Positions 1 through 7,675 are shown, numbered from the stretch's first letter. The stretch is DNA of 12,363 nt from an uncultured bacterium (GCA_900549855.1 URPS01000059.1:1-12363); one strand, 5' to 3'. A program made the numbers and translations. The notes: generated from the sequence alone by a model not told the origin.

Positions 1-179
1 AAAATAATATTAATATGTCTTATATTGATTCTCGACCATCAAAAAAAGAATTGGGTGAATATGTTTTCTATATTGACTTTGAAGGTCATATCAATGATGA
101 TAAAGTTCAAAAAGCTTTTGATAAAATAAAACCACTTGTAAAAATGTTTTATATAATCGGTTCGTATCATACGGTTTAA
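1..179 (+). CDS. pheA: Prephenate dehydratase, C-terminal end (partial)
   Basis: The open frame enters from the left edge (first full codon at 3) and ends at TAA 177-179, giving about 58 residues. The readable part begins NNINMSYIDSRPSKKELGEY and continues VFYIDFEGH, ending IIGSYHTV. This matches the C-terminal ACT regulatory domain of prephenate dehydratase: the SRP of the phenylalanine-binding ESRP motif (here DSRP), then the LGEYxFxIDFEGH strand and the terminal LGSY-like strand. The enzyme converts prephenate to phenylpyruvate in phenylalanine synthesis and is feedback-inhibited through this ACT domain. The catalytic domain lies outside the window, so a fusion to chorismate mutase cannot be judged. 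No clear intrinsic terminator follows the stop. The next gene, pnp, has its own promoter. Confidence 0.88.
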   Translation, partial: NNINMSYIDSRPSKKELGEYVFYIDFEGHINDDKVQKAFDKIKPLVKMFYIIGSYHTV

Positions 180-238
180 AAGAATTTTAATTTCTTAAAG
201 CCGATATTTTTCCACCAATATTTACTCATTTACCCCTT

Positions 239-267
239 TTGCGTAAAATTCATGTTTATACTATAAT
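239..267 (+). promoter_or_regulatory. Sigma-70 type promoter of pnp
   Basis: A perfect TATAAT lies at 262-267, with TTGCGT at 239-244 and a 17-bp spacer. The -35 matches only 3 of 6 consensus bases, but the -10 and spacing are ideal. Transcription would start near 274, giving a leader of about 64 nt before the pnp ATG. Confidence 0.6.
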
Positions 268-303
268 TAGACTGAGAAATTTTAGTATAACCAAATGGAA
301 GCA

Positions 304-333
304 TCCGGCTTTCGAGTAGCCGGAGAAAGAAGG
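304..333 (+). promoter_or_regulatory. Leader hairpin and Shine-Dalgarno site of pnp
   Basis: TCCGGCT (304-310) and AGCCGGA (318-324) form a perfect 7-bp stem with a 7-nt loop. The purine-rich ribosome binding site AGAAGG (328-333) follows after 3 nt, and ATG is at 338. In E. coli the pnp leader contains a stem that RNase III cleaves and PNPase uses for autoregulation. This small GC-rich hairpin in an AT-rich leader could play a similar role, but that is inference. Confidence 0.5.
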
Positions 334-337
334 AAAA

Positions 338-2479
338 ATGGTACCGGAAACAAAAAGTTTTCAATTAGAAATCGGCGGTAAGACCGTCACTGTAGAAACT
401 GGAAAGTATGCACAATCAACTAATGGCAGCGTTACCGTAAGATGCGGAGATACAATGCTTTTTGTTCACTGTGTAGTAAGTAAAGAACCAAGAGTAGGGA
501 TAGACTTTTTCCCACTTCTTATTGATTATGAAGAAAGAATGTCTTCTATCGGACGTATCCCAGGGGGTTACAACCGTTCAGAAGGGAAAGCCAGTGACAA
601 AGCTATTTTGGTTTCTCGTTTAATCGACAGACCAATCAGACCTTTGTTCCCTAAAGGATATAGAAACGATATTCAAATCGTTGCACAATTATTCAGCTAC
701 GACCAACAAAACCAACCTGATACATTGGCTATGTTAGGTGCTTCTTGTGCTTTAATGTTATCAGGAGCTCCTTTTGAAGGTCCTATCGGTGCTGTTAGAG
801 TTTCAAAAGTTGATGGTCAACTTATTGCAAACCCAACTCACCAACAAGCAGACAAATCAGATTTAGATATCGTTGTTGCCGGTACTCACGACAGCGTTAT
901 CATGGTTGAAGCTGGCTGCAAATTCGTTACAGAAGACGACATTATGGAAGCTGTTGAATTCGCTCAAGGCGAAATCAGAAAACAATGTGAAGCTCAAGTT
1001 GAGTTCGCAAAAGCTTGTGGAGTTGTTAAGGAAGAATTCGTTAATCCTTATGACACAACAGAATTAAAAAATATCATTAACGAAGTTGCTCACGATATGA
1101 TTTTTGATGCATATCACAACTTTGACAGAAAATATAGACAAGAAAAGCTTGAAGAAGCTAAAAAATTGGTTAAAGAAAGAGTTGAAGCTCTTCCGGAAGA
1201 TCATTACATCCACCAAATCATTGAAGAAACAGGTATTGACTTTGTTGCAGAAGAATTCAAAGCTGCTGAAAAGAAAATTATGCGTGCTATGATTCTTGAC
1301 GAAGGTGTAAGAGCTGACGGACGTAAACCAACCGAAGTTAGACCAATCTGGTGTGAAGTGGGTGTTATACCTAGAGCTCACGGTTCTGCGGTATTCACTC
1401 GTGGACAAACTCAAATCTTGTCTGTTGCAACACTTGCAGGCCCTGGTATGAAACAAGAGCTTGATGGTGTTGACCCTGAAACAGAAAAAACATATATGCA
1501 CAAATATATTTTCCCAGGATTTTCTGTAGGCGAAGTTAAACCACTAAGAGGCCCTGGTAGACGTGAAGTAGGTCACGGTAACTTAGCTGAAAGAGCTAAT
1601 GTTCCAGCTTTACCTTCACAAGAAGAATTTGGTTATACAATTCGTGTAACTTCTGATGTATTGGAATCAAACGGTTCTACTTCAATGGGTTCAACTTGCG
1701 GTTCTTCAATGGCTTTGATGAATGCAGGTGTTCCTGTTAAATGTATGATTGGCGGTGTTGCAATGGGTATGATTACAGAAGAAGGTAAAGAACCTGTTGT
1801 ATTAACTGATATCCAAGGTATTGAAGACTTCCTTGGCGATATGGACTTCAAAGTTACAGGTAACGATGATGGTATTACAGCTCTTCAAATGGATATGAAA
1901 GCTAAAGGTATTGCAAATGAAACTTTGAGAAGAGCTTTGGCTCAAGCAAAAGAAGGTAGATTACATATCTTAGGTGAAATGAGAAAGGTTATTACAAAAC
2001 CTGCAGATCATTTATCTCCATTTGCACCAAGTATTTCTACAATGACTATTCCAACTGAAGATATCGGAACAGTTATCGGACCTGGTGGTAAACAAATCAG
2101 AGCTATCATCGAAGCTTCAGGTGCTGAAATCGATATTCAAGATAGTGGTGTAGTAACAATTACATCTAATGACCAAGAAGGCGCAGCTATTGCTAAGAAA
2201 ATGATTAAAGACCTTACTTTCAAACCAGAAGTAGGAATGGTAATTAAAGGTAAAGTCGTAAGAATCATTCCTATCGGTGCATTTGTTGAACTTGGCGGTG
2301 GAAAAGACGGTATGGTTCATATCTCTCAAATCTGTCAAGAAAGAATTGAAACAATTGAACCACACGTTAATATCGGTGACGAAGTAATCGTTAAGGTTAT
2401 CAAAATCGATGATAAAGGTAGAATCAACCTTACTATCAAGGGTGTAACCGAAGAAGACAAAGCTAAATTGGAAGCTTAG
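338..2479 (+). CDS. pnp: Polynucleotide phosphorylase (PNPase)
   Basis: PNPase degrades RNA 3' to 5' using phosphate and releases nucleoside diphosphates. It is a cytoplasmic trimer, often tied to the RNA degradosome. The 713 residues match the usual length of about 700-720. Domain order: first RNase PH core (about 8-145) with the RLIDRPIRPLFP loop at 94-105; helical linker (about 150-235); second RNase PH core (about 325-545) with GPGRREVGHG and SNGSTSMGSTCG; KH domain with GPGG at 581-584; S1 domain from about 633 (GMVIKGKV, GAFVEL, GMVHIS) to 703. Catalytic residues matching E. coli D486, D492 and K494 appear as D497, D503 and K505 in IEDFLGDMDFK. The start is ATG 338 behind AGAAGG. The gene stands alone between its own promoter and terminator. 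Confidence 0.98.
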   Translation: MVPETKSFQLEIGGKTVTVETGKYAQSTNGSVTVRCGDTMLFVHCVVSKEPRVGIDFFPLLIDYEERMSSIGRIPGGYNRSEGKASDKAILVSRLIDRPIRPLFPKGYRNDIQIVAQLFSYDQQNQPDTLAMLGASCALMLSGAPFEGPIGAVRVSKVDGQLIANPTHQQADKSDLDIVVAGTHDSVIMVEAGCKFVTEDDIMEAVEFAQGEIRKQCEAQVEFAKACGVVKEEFVNPYDTTELKNIINEVAHDMIFDAYHNFDRKYRQEKLEEAKKLVKERVEALPEDHYIHQIIEETGIDFVAEEFKAAEKKIMRAMILDEGVRADGRKPTEVRPIWCEVGVIPRAHGSAVFTRGQTQILSVATLAGPGMKQELDGVDPETEKTYMHKYIFPGFSVGEVKPLRGPGRREVGHGNLAERANVPALPSQEEFGYTIRVTSDVLESNGSTSMGSTCGSSMALMNAGVPVKCMIGGVAMGMITEEGKEPVVLTDIQGIEDFLGDMDFKVTGNDDGITALQMDMKAKGIANETLRRALAQAKEGRLHILGEMRKVITKPADHLSPFAPSISTMTIPTEDIGTVIGPGGKQIRAIIEASGAEIDIQDSGVVTITSNDQEGAAIAKKMIKDLTFKPEVGMVIKGKVVRIIPIGAFVELGGGKDGMVHISQICQERIETIEPHVNIGDEVIVKVIKIDDKGRINLTIKGVTEEDKAKLEA

Positions 2480-2507
2480 TTTTTAGTTAAACTCGATTAA
2501 AATAAAC

Positions 2508-2549
2508 AAAAACTTTCAGATTTTGCAATACAGAATCTGAAAGTTTTTT
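2508..2549 (+). terminator. Intrinsic terminator of pnp
   Basis: AACTTTCAGATT (2511-2522) pairs perfectly with AATCTGAAAGTT (2534-2545) across an 11-nt loop and runs into six T. The A-run on the left side could let it also act on the minus strand. It starts 28 bp after the pnp stop. Confidence 0.85.
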
Positions 2550-2723
2550 GTTTAATACCAATATTACTAACGTTTTTATATAAAAGGTATAAAAATTGCA
2601 GACAAAATGACAATTTTATTTTAAGCAAACAAAACAAAAAAAATTCACAAAATAATACATAACATCTCTTGAATAAAGAAATACCGTACTTGCTGAAAAT
2701 ACTATGCGTGCAATCTTTAACAA

Positions 2724-2954
2724 CTAACCCAAAATATTACTCAAATCAAAAACATGCTCTGCACCAAGTTTAATGCTCTTCACTGCAGCTTGAACTCTAT
2801 TAGACACCCCAAACTTTTTGTAAATTGATGCAACATGTGCTTTTGTTGTATGGTTGGAGATAAATAACTTTTCTGAAATTTCTTTATTGTTCAATCCTAA
2901 TAATAACAAGTTAAGTACTTCTAGTTCTCTTTCCGTAAAAAGTTTTAGTAACAC
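2724..2954 (-). CDS. Stand-alone LuxR/GerE-type DNA-binding protein
   Basis: The 76 residues consist almost only of a LuxR C-terminal helix-turn-helix domain: LFTERELEVLNLLLLGLNNK, then EISEKLFISNHTTKAHVASI and YKKFGVSNRVQAAVKSIKLG. In NarL/LuxR regulators this domain recognises DNA and is normally fused to a receiver or ligand-binding domain, which is absent here. The start is GTG (2954-2952), preceded by AGAGGAA about 6 nt upstream. An in-frame TGA at 2972-2970 lies six codons before the start, so the protein cannot simply extend into a missing N-terminal domain. It may act as a constitutive DNA binder or be gated by dimerisation. It is divergent from the coiled-coil gene at 3157, 202 bp away, which is a candidate target. 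Fold confidence is high; target and signal are unknown. Confidence 0.87.
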   Translation of the reverse strand: MLLKLFTERELEVLNLLLLGLNNKEISEKLFISNHTTKAHVASIYKKFGVSNRVQAAVKSIKLGAEHVFDLSNILG

Positions 2955-2986
2955 CGTATTTCCTCTTCTTCAACCTCATAAACCTT

Positions 2987-2992
2987 ATTATA
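2987..2992 (-). promoter_or_regulatory. -10 element upstream of the LuxR-type gene
   Basis: A perfect TATAAT is read on the minus strand at 2992-2987, about 33 bp before the GTG start. No good -35 is seen (TTTATC-like sequence near 3014-3009). The dyad at 3005-3032 overlaps the expected -35 zone. Confidence 0.4.
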
Positions 2993-3004
2993 TTTGTACA
3001 ATAT

Positions 3005-3032
3005 CACCGATAAATAGTCTATAAGCTCGGTG
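3005..3032. promoter_or_regulatory. Inverted repeat in the divergent LuxR/coiled-coil intergenic region
   Basis: CACCGA (3005-3010) and TCGGTG (3027-3032) are perfect inverted 6-mers separated by 16 bp. They lie just upstream of the LuxR-gene -10 and about 125 bp upstream of the coiled-coil gene. The spacing would suit an operator for a dimeric regulator. On the plus strand a T-run follows at 3038-3043, so a weak terminator-like hairpin is the alternative. Confidence 0.3.
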
Positions 3033-3156
3033 GCTACTTTTTTACACAATAAGCAATATTTATCATTAAGTTTTGTAACATTTTTTGCAAACACTGAAAT
3101 TAGCTACATTTTCAATACTTTTTATATATAAGATGGTATAAATAGGAAGCAGTAAG

Positions 3157-4374
3157 ATGGCACCGGAATTTGATTTACAATCAGCATTAAATAAGGCAAT
3201 GAGCCAATTAGGCTCAATCAATTCTGATACTTCTAGCAAAGCTAGCGGTTCATCTGAATCTGCTTACGTTAATTCTGTTTGGGGATTAGTTCAAGACGGT
3301 CAAGAAGTTGCTCAAGGTAATGACGAACAAAAAGCAAAAGCTATGACAAACATTCTTGACGGTATCATGAACTTGATTTCCTTCTCAAAAAATCAAAATG
3401 CACAAGCTAACAAAGAAGTTAAGAAAAATTCTGATGCAATAAATAAAAATGAACAAGCTGCTGATAAAAAGGCACAAGAAATTCAACAATCAATTGAAAA
3501 AATTGTTGGAGATATTAGTTCAAACACTTCTAGTATCAATGACGCTTTAGCTGCTATTGAAAAACTTGGCGATAATGGTGATATCGCAAAAGTTCAAGAA
3601 CAAATTCAAGAACAGTTAGATAAAATTGACCAAGCAAAAGAAGATTTAAAAGACCCTGATAAACGTGACAACGCACTTGAAACAATCAGTGCAGCAGCTA
3701 GTGCTATCGATGGCTTGGTAGCAAATATTCAAAACATCCAAAGTGTTATTGAAGAACAAAACACAATTGTTGAAGAAAATGTTAACAACATTTCTGAATT
3801 GATTTCAGATTCAGCAACTAAAATTTCAGAAGGTGTTACAGAACTTCAACAATATATTCAAAAAGGAACAGCCTTAGGAAGTGAATCAACAAGATTGACT
3901 ACGCAAGGCGGCATTGATGTTCCAACTGGTAAAGCAGAAGTAAAAGCCGGTGAAGCAATTAATTCAAACGCAATCTCTGCTGTCGGTTCCGGTGGCAAAG
4001 GCGCTAAATTAATAATGGACGGCACACAAAGAGATTCTGCCGGACAAACAAGAATTCAAGGCGGTGCTAAAAACCTTCAATCATTAACCGCATCTATCGG
4101 TAAAATTGGAGGAGATTTAAGTTCATTAAGCGAATACACAAATTCTATCGGTAAAATCGGTGAAGGTGTTGCAAGTCTTGCTGAACAATACACTAATTCA
4201 ATCCAACCTTATATTGAAGCTACCGGCACTTGGGATGTTGATGCAATAAAAGAAGCAAATACTGAATTGCAATCTCAAGTAAAAGCTTTTGATGGAACTC
4301 AAAATACTAACAACCAAAACGGACAAGAATTTAACTACGATAGCTCTAAGTTCAGAAAAGCATTTGGACTTTAA
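3157..4374 (+). CDS. Coiled-coil protein of unknown function
   Basis: I do not recognise the family. The 405 residues contain no Cys, no signal peptide and no transmembrane segment. A Ser-rich N-terminus (about 1-40) precedes a long Gln/Lys/Glu/Asp/Asn-rich helical region (about 80-235) with heptad-like hydrophobic spacing, including KVQEQIQEQLDKIDQAKEDL. A Gly/Ser-rich middle (about 236-310) is followed by a near-tandem repeat: TASIGKIGGDLSSLSEY (311-327) and TNSIGKIGEGVASLAEQY (328-345), then TNSI. The C-terminus is Asn/Gln-rich. AGGA at 3144-3147 sits 9 nt before ATG 3157. TGGTATAAA (3134-3142) resembles an extended -10 but would leave almost no leader, so the promoter is unclear. The hydrophilic, Cys-free composition recalls proteins exported by flagellar/type III routes or structural filaments, which is only an impression. 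A repeat element begins 2 bp after the stop. Confidence 0.8.
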   Translation: MAPEFDLQSALNKAMSQLGSINSDTSSKASGSSESAYVNSVWGLVQDGQEVAQGNDEQKAKAMTNILDGIMNLISFSKNQNAQANKEVKKNSDAINKNEQAADKKAQEIQQSIEKIVGDISSNTSSINDALAAIEKLGDNGDIAKVQEQIQEQLDKIDQAKEDLKDPDKRDNALETISAAASAIDGLVANIQNIQSVIEEQNTIVEENVNNISELISDSATKISEGVTELQQYIQKGTALGSESTRLTTQGGIDVPTGKAEVKAGEAINSNAISAVGSGGKGAKLIMDGTQRDSAGQTRIQGGAKNLQSLTASIGKIGGDLSSLSEYTNSIGKIGEGVASLAEQYTNSIQPYIEATGTWDVDAIKEANTELQSQVKAFDGTQNTNNQNGQEFNYDSSKFRKAFGL

Positions 4375-4471
4375 TTTAGTTGAAAGTGGAAAGTTGTTTT
4401 AAAATAGTTAGTTGTTGTACTTACCAGCTTGCTTAACATCTACACGTCACCTTCAAAGCTTGACGTCAATA

Positions 4472-4584
4472 GTGCCACGTCATTGCGAGCGGGAGCGAAG
4501 CAATCCAGTCATAAGATATACTATTTTGATGCCTACTTCTGGATTGCCACGAAAATCACAGATTTTCTCGCAATGACGTGGCAC
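4472..4584. repeat. REP/BIME-like palindromic element, copy 1
   Basis: GTGCCACGTCATTGCGAG (4472-4489) recurs perfectly inverted at 4567-4584, and GCAATCCAG (4500-4508) recurs inverted at 4539-4547. Each half-unit reads GTCATTGCGA...GCAATCCA around a small inner stem (GAAAATC/GATTTTC at 4551-4567). The right half, read on the minus strand, matches 8843-8881 at 38 of 39 bases. This resembles REP/BIME intergenic repeats that are mobilised by RAYT-type transposases elsewhere. No such gene is in the window. Confidence 0.8.
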
Positions 4585-4611
4585 ATTTATATGTGAAAGA
4601 ATGTGCCAAAC

Positions 4612-4629
4612 TTGTAGTTGCAACTACAA
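4612..4629. repeat. Perfect 18-nt palindrome
   Basis: TTGTAGTTG followed directly by CAACTACAA is a perfect palindrome with no spacer, followed by an AT-rich tail (ATTATTTTT). It lies inside the MITE-like element. It could be a protein site or a weak terminator-like hairpin. Confidence 0.6.
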
Positions 4630-4725
4630 ATTATTTTTAAACAACTTTCCACTTTCAATTTTCCACTTTCAACTACACACGACACCTCATAACATCTAAA
4701 CATCAAAAAAATATAAAGAATTTAT

Positions 4726-4770
4726 AAAGTTTTTTAGCGAGTGTAAAATTTACACTCGCTAAAAACTTTT
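4726..4770 (+). terminator. Symmetric strong hairpin, probable bidirectional terminator
   Basis: The 17-nt arm at 4731-4747 pairs perfectly with 4749-4765 around a single centre base. Four more pairs (4726-4729 with 4766-4769) form beyond a bulged T at 4730. Flanking A- and T-runs make it a good intrinsic terminator on either strand. It lies about 350 bp after the coiled-coil gene and about 65 bp before the adhE -35. It may be the terminator of the coiled-coil gene, now separated from it by the MITE-like element. Confidence 0.7.
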
Positions 4771-4833
4771 TGGCATGCGGATTGTGGCGAATTTATATAC
4801 TCTTTATCCCTTAAAACCTTATGTACACTTGCG

Positions 4834-4862
4834 TTGACAATAATTTTAATTTGTGTTGCAAT
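4834..4862 (+). promoter_or_regulatory. Promoter of adhE
   Basis: A perfect TTGACA (4834-4839) lies 17 bp from TGCAAT (4857-4862), which is preceded by TGT (4854-4856), an extended -10. The ribosome binding site AAGGAG at 4885-4890 follows. The start site would be near 4869, giving a short leader of about 29 nt. Confidence 0.65.
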
Positions 4863-4897
4863 ATTGTTATAGCCGTACTAAAAAAAGGAGATTCAAA

Positions 4898-7555
4898 ATG
4901 ACAACTAAGACTAAAAAGAACGTTGAATCTTTGGAAAAAAGCTTGGAAGCATCAAATGTTGTTGAAACACTTGACCAATTAGAAAGCTTAATTTCTAGAG
5001 TTCACAAAGCTCAAAGAATTTTCGCAACTTTCTCACAAGAAAAAGTTGACGCTATATTCAAAGCAGCAGCTACTGCAGCAGATAAGGCTCGTATACCTCT
5101 TGCTAGAATGGCTGTTGAAGAAACTGGCATGGGTATCTTAGAAGATAAAATTATCAAGAACCACTTTGCTTCTGAATATATTTACAACAAACATAAACAC
5201 GCTAAAACTTGCGGTATCATTAAAGAAGACAAAATCAATGGTACAAAAGTTGTTGCAGAACCTCTAGGTGTTTTAGCAGGTATCGTTCCTACTACAAACC
5301 CTACTTCTACAGCTATTTTCAAATCTTTAATTTCATTAAAGACTAGAAACGGTATCATCTTCTCACCACACCCAAGAGCTAAAAAATCTACAATTGCAGC
5401 TGCTAAAATCGTTTTAGACGCTGCTGTTAAGGCTGGTGCTCCAGAAGATATCATCGGATGGATTGATGTTCCTTCAATCGAACTTTCAAGTGCATTGATG
5501 AAACACCCTAATATCGATTGTATCTTAGCTACAGGTGGTCCTGGCATGGTTAAAGCTGCTTATTCATCAGGTAACCCAGCTTTAGGTGTTGGCCCTGGTA
5601 ATACTCCAGCTGTTATTGATGAAACTGCTGATATCAAAATGGCTGTTTCTTCAATCCTTATGTCAAAATCTTTCGACAACGGTATGATTTGTGCTTCTGA
5701 ACAATCAGTAGTAGTTGTAGATAGCATTTATGAAGAAGTTAAAAAAGAATTCGTATACAGAGGTGCTTACCTTGTTAACGAAGGTCAACAACAAAAATTA
5801 ATCGACCTTCCTCTTATTGATCCAAAAAGAGGAACTGCTCATCCTGACGTAGTTGGTCAAAAACCTCACAGAATCGCTGAATTAGCAGGTTTTGGCAACG
5901 AAGTTCCAGAAGATGCAAAAATTTTATTGGTTGAAAGACCTGAAGTTGATTGGGAAGATCCATTCTCAAGAGAAAAATTATCACCAGTTCTAACTCTTTA
6001 CAGAGCTAGCGACTTTGAAGACGCTACAGAAAAAGCTTACCACCTAGTAAGCAAAGGTGGCGCTGGTCACACTTCAGTTCTTTACACAGACGAACGTAAA
6101 AAAGACAGAATCAACATGTTTGGCGAAAAAATGCCAACTTGTAGAGTTCTAATCAACTCTCCATCATCTCAAGGTGGTATTGGTGACTTGTTCAACTTCA
6201 GACTTGAACCATCACTAACTCTAGGCTGCGGTTCTTGGGGCGGTAACGCTGTTTCAGGTAACGTTGGCGTAGAAAACTTATTGAACTACAAAACCGTTGC
6301 TGAAAGGAGAGAAAATATGTTATGGTTCAAAGTTCCTTCTAAAGTTTACTTCAAGAGAGGTGCTACTGACTTAGCTCTTCGTGAATTAGAAGGTAAAAAA
6401 CGTGCATTTATCGTAACTGATAGATTCTTATTCAATTCAGGTGCTGTTAATGCAATCACTAATGTACTTGATGAAATCGGTATTGAACATGAAGTATTCT
6501 TCGATGTTAAACCGGATCCAACATTATCTACAATTGACCAAGCTATGGCTATTATGAAACCATTTGAACCTGATGTAATCATTTCATTAGGTGGCGGTTC
6601 TCCAATGGACGCAGCTAAGATTATGTGGTTATTGTACGAACAACCTGATACAAACTTTGAAGATATCGCTATGAGATTTATGGATATCAGAAAGAGAATT
6701 TGCAGAATCCCTGAATTAGGTAAAAAAGCTACTATGGTTGCTATCCCTACAACTTCTGGTACTGGTTCTGAAGTTACTCCATTCGCAATCATTACTGATG
6801 ACCAATCTCACGTTAAGTACGCTATTGCAGATTACGCATTGACTCCAAACATGGCAATCGTTGACCCTAACTTCGTTGATGGTATGCCAAAAGGCTTGAC
6901 TGCTGCATCTGGTATCGATGCTTTAGTTCACGCATTTGAAGCTTACGTATCTTGTATGGCAACTAACTTCACTAACTCAAACGCTTTAGAAGCATCTAAG
7001 TTAGTATTCAGATACTTAGAACGTTCTTACAAGGAAGGTGCTAACGATCCTATCGCTAGAGAAAAAATGCACTACGCTGCTACAATCGCAGGTATGGCAT
7101 TCGCTAACTCATTCTTAGGATTGTGCCACTCTATGGCTCACAAACTTGGTGCTATGTACCACGTTCCTCACGGCGTTGCTAACGCATTGTTATTCAGACA
7201 AATCATCAAATACAATGCTTCTGATGCTCCACACAAACAAGCAATCTTCCCTCAATACAAATTCCCTAACGCTAAGGCTAAATATGGTCAAATCGCTGAT
7301 GAATTAGGCTTGGGCGGTAAGAATGATGATGAAAAGGTTGAATTGTTAATCAAGGCAGTTGATGAATTGATGGATAAGATTGACCTTCCTAAGTCAATTA
7401 AAGACTTCGGTGTTGATGAAAAAACATTCATGGATAACTTGGACGAACTTGTTGAATTGGCATTCGATGACCAATGTACAGGTGCTAACCCAGCTTACCC
7501 ATTGATGTCTGATATCAAACAAATTTACATCGACGGTTATTATGGTAATGTTTAA
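4898..7555 (+). CDS. adhE: Bifunctional acetaldehyde-CoA/alcohol dehydrogenase
   Basis: AdhE reduces acetyl-CoA to acetaldehyde and then ethanol, using two NADH, and so regenerates NAD+ in fermentation. Known homologues form cytoplasmic helical spirosomes. The frame is open from 4853, but ATG 4898 is the better start because AAGGAG (4885-4890) sits 7 nt upstream. This gives 885 residues against 891 in E. coli. The N-terminal aldehyde dehydrogenase half (about 1-450) has the catalytic Cys265 in FDNGMICASEQSVVVVD. After a linker (TVAERRENMLWFKVPSKVYF) comes the iron alcohol dehydrogenase half with GGGSPMDAAK, SGTGSEVTPF and predicted iron ligands D674, H678, H747 and H761 (GIDALVHAFEAY, CHSMAHKLGAMYHVPHG). 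The start, promoter and terminator are all good, so the gene is intact and monocistronic. Frequent AAC, TTC, TAC and GCT codons suggest high expression. No clear Rex operator was found. Confidence 0.97.
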   Translation: MTTKTKKNVESLEKSLEASNVVETLDQLESLISRVHKAQRIFATFSQEKVDAIFKAAATAADKARIPLARMAVEETGMGILEDKIIKNHFASEYIYNKHKHAKTCGIIKEDKINGTKVVAEPLGVLAGIVPTTNPTSTAIFKSLISLKTRNGIIFSPHPRAKKSTIAAAKIVLDAAVKAGAPEDIIGWIDVPSIELSSALMKHPNIDCILATGGPGMVKAAYSSGNPALGVGPGNTPAVIDETADIKMAVSSILMSKSFDNGMICASEQSVVVVDSIYEEVKKEFVYRGAYLVNEGQQQKLIDLPLIDPKRGTAHPDVVGQKPHRIAELAGFGNEVPEDAKILLVERPEVDWEDPFSREKLSPVLTLYRASDFEDATEKAYHLVSKGGAGHTSVLYTDERKKDRINMFGEKMPTCRVLINSPSSQGGIGDLFNFRLEPSLTLGCGSWGGNAVSGNVGVENLLNYKTVAERRENMLWFKVPSKVYFKRGATDLALRELEGKKRAFIVTDRFLFNSGAVNAITNVLDEIGIEHEVFFDVKPDPTLSTIDQAMAIMKPFEPDVIISLGGGSPMDAAKIMWLLYEQPDTNFEDIAMRFMDIRKRICRIPELGKKATMVAIPTTSGTGSEVTPFAIITDDQSHVKYAIADYALTPNMAIVDPNFVDGMPKGLTAASGIDALVHAFEAYVSCMATNFTNSNALEASKLVFRYLERSYKEGANDPIAREKMHYAATIAGMAFANSFLGLCHSMAHKLGAMYHVPHGVANALLFRQIIKYNASDAPHKQAIFPQYKFPNAKAKYGQIADELGLGGKNDDEKVELLIKAVDELMDKIDLPKSIKDFGVDEKTFMDNLDELVELAFDDQCTGANPAYPLMSDIKQIYIDGYYGNV

Positions 7556-7611
7556 TTAAATATTAAATATTAATAATTTAAACGGTGCGCTCTTAAGAGC
7601 GCACCGTTTTT
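7434..7611 (+). repeat. 178-bp direct repeat, copy 1 (adhE 3' end plus terminator)
   Basis: Bases 7434-7611 are identical to 10087-10264 (constant offset 2653) by direct reading. The repeat covers the last 39 full adhE codons, the stop, the spacer and the whole terminator stem. Flanking bases differ at both ends (G before copy 1, A before copy 2; A after five T in copy 1, eight T in copy 2). Confidence 0.97.
7580..7611 (+). terminator. Intrinsic terminator of adhE
   Basis: A perfect 30-nt palindrome (7580-7609) has AAACGGTGCGCTCTT as its left arm and is followed by T to 7611. The stem is GC-rich and starts 25 bp after the adhE stop. Confidence 0.93.
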
Positions 7612-7627
7612 ATGCTTTATATATTTG

Positions 7628-7656
7628 TCGTGTTCAATGAAAAATGTTGAACACGA
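7628..7656. repeat. Covarying hairpin repeat, copy A
   Basis: TCGTGTTCAA (7628-7637) and TTGAACACGA (7647-7656) form a perfect 10-bp stem with a 9-nt loop. It has the same architecture as copy B at 8907-8935, with compensating stem changes, and the shared flanks (TG before, CTACA after) show that the two copies are inverted relative to each other. Confidence 0.75.
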
Positions 7657-7675
7657 ACTACAGGCTTATGTTTTT

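Larger units (their letters stand above)
4377..4675. repeat. MITE-like element with terminal inverted repeats
   Basis: TAGTTGAAAGTGGAAA at 4377-4392 recurs exactly inverted at 4660-4675. The 27-nt segment 4380-4406 also recurs inverted at 4632-4658 with one mismatch, so the right end carries two adjacent copies of the terminal motif. Inside are a REP-like palindrome (4472-4584) and an 18-nt palindrome (4612-4629). There is no coding frame, so it would need a transposase in trans. It begins 2 bp after the coiled-coil gene stop. No clear target-site duplication is visible. A related motif starts 2 bp after the stop of the last gene in the window. Confidence 0.6.

Noticed and set aside
181..207. 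Third possible sigma-28 promoter: GCCGATAT at 200-207 upstream of pnp
   Set aside because: The -10 matches, but the bases at the required -35 distance (AGAATTTT) fit poorly, and pnp has a better sigma-70 promoter at 239-267.
1064..1501. Long minus-strand frame inside pnp, and similar frames opposite adhE and the SDR gene
   Set aside because: These are shadows of strongly supported genes on the other strand.
3006..3013. ACCGATAA upstream of the coiled-coil gene as a sigma-28 -10
   Set aside because: The segment 11 bp upstream (ATTATATT) does not resemble TAAAGTTT.
4377..4675. CRISPR array
   Set aside because: The repeats are inverted and uneven, without regular spacers; the ACT run at 8591 is a simple microsatellite.
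4725..4732. TAAAGTTT upstream of adhE as a sigma-28 -35
   Set aside because: No GCCGATAA-like sequence lies 11 bp downstream; these bases are part of the terminator hairpin.
4851..4868. Possible Rex operator in the adhE promoter (TTGTGTTGCAATATTG)
   Set aside because: It lacks the symmetric TTGTGAA...TTCACAA form, so I do not call it.
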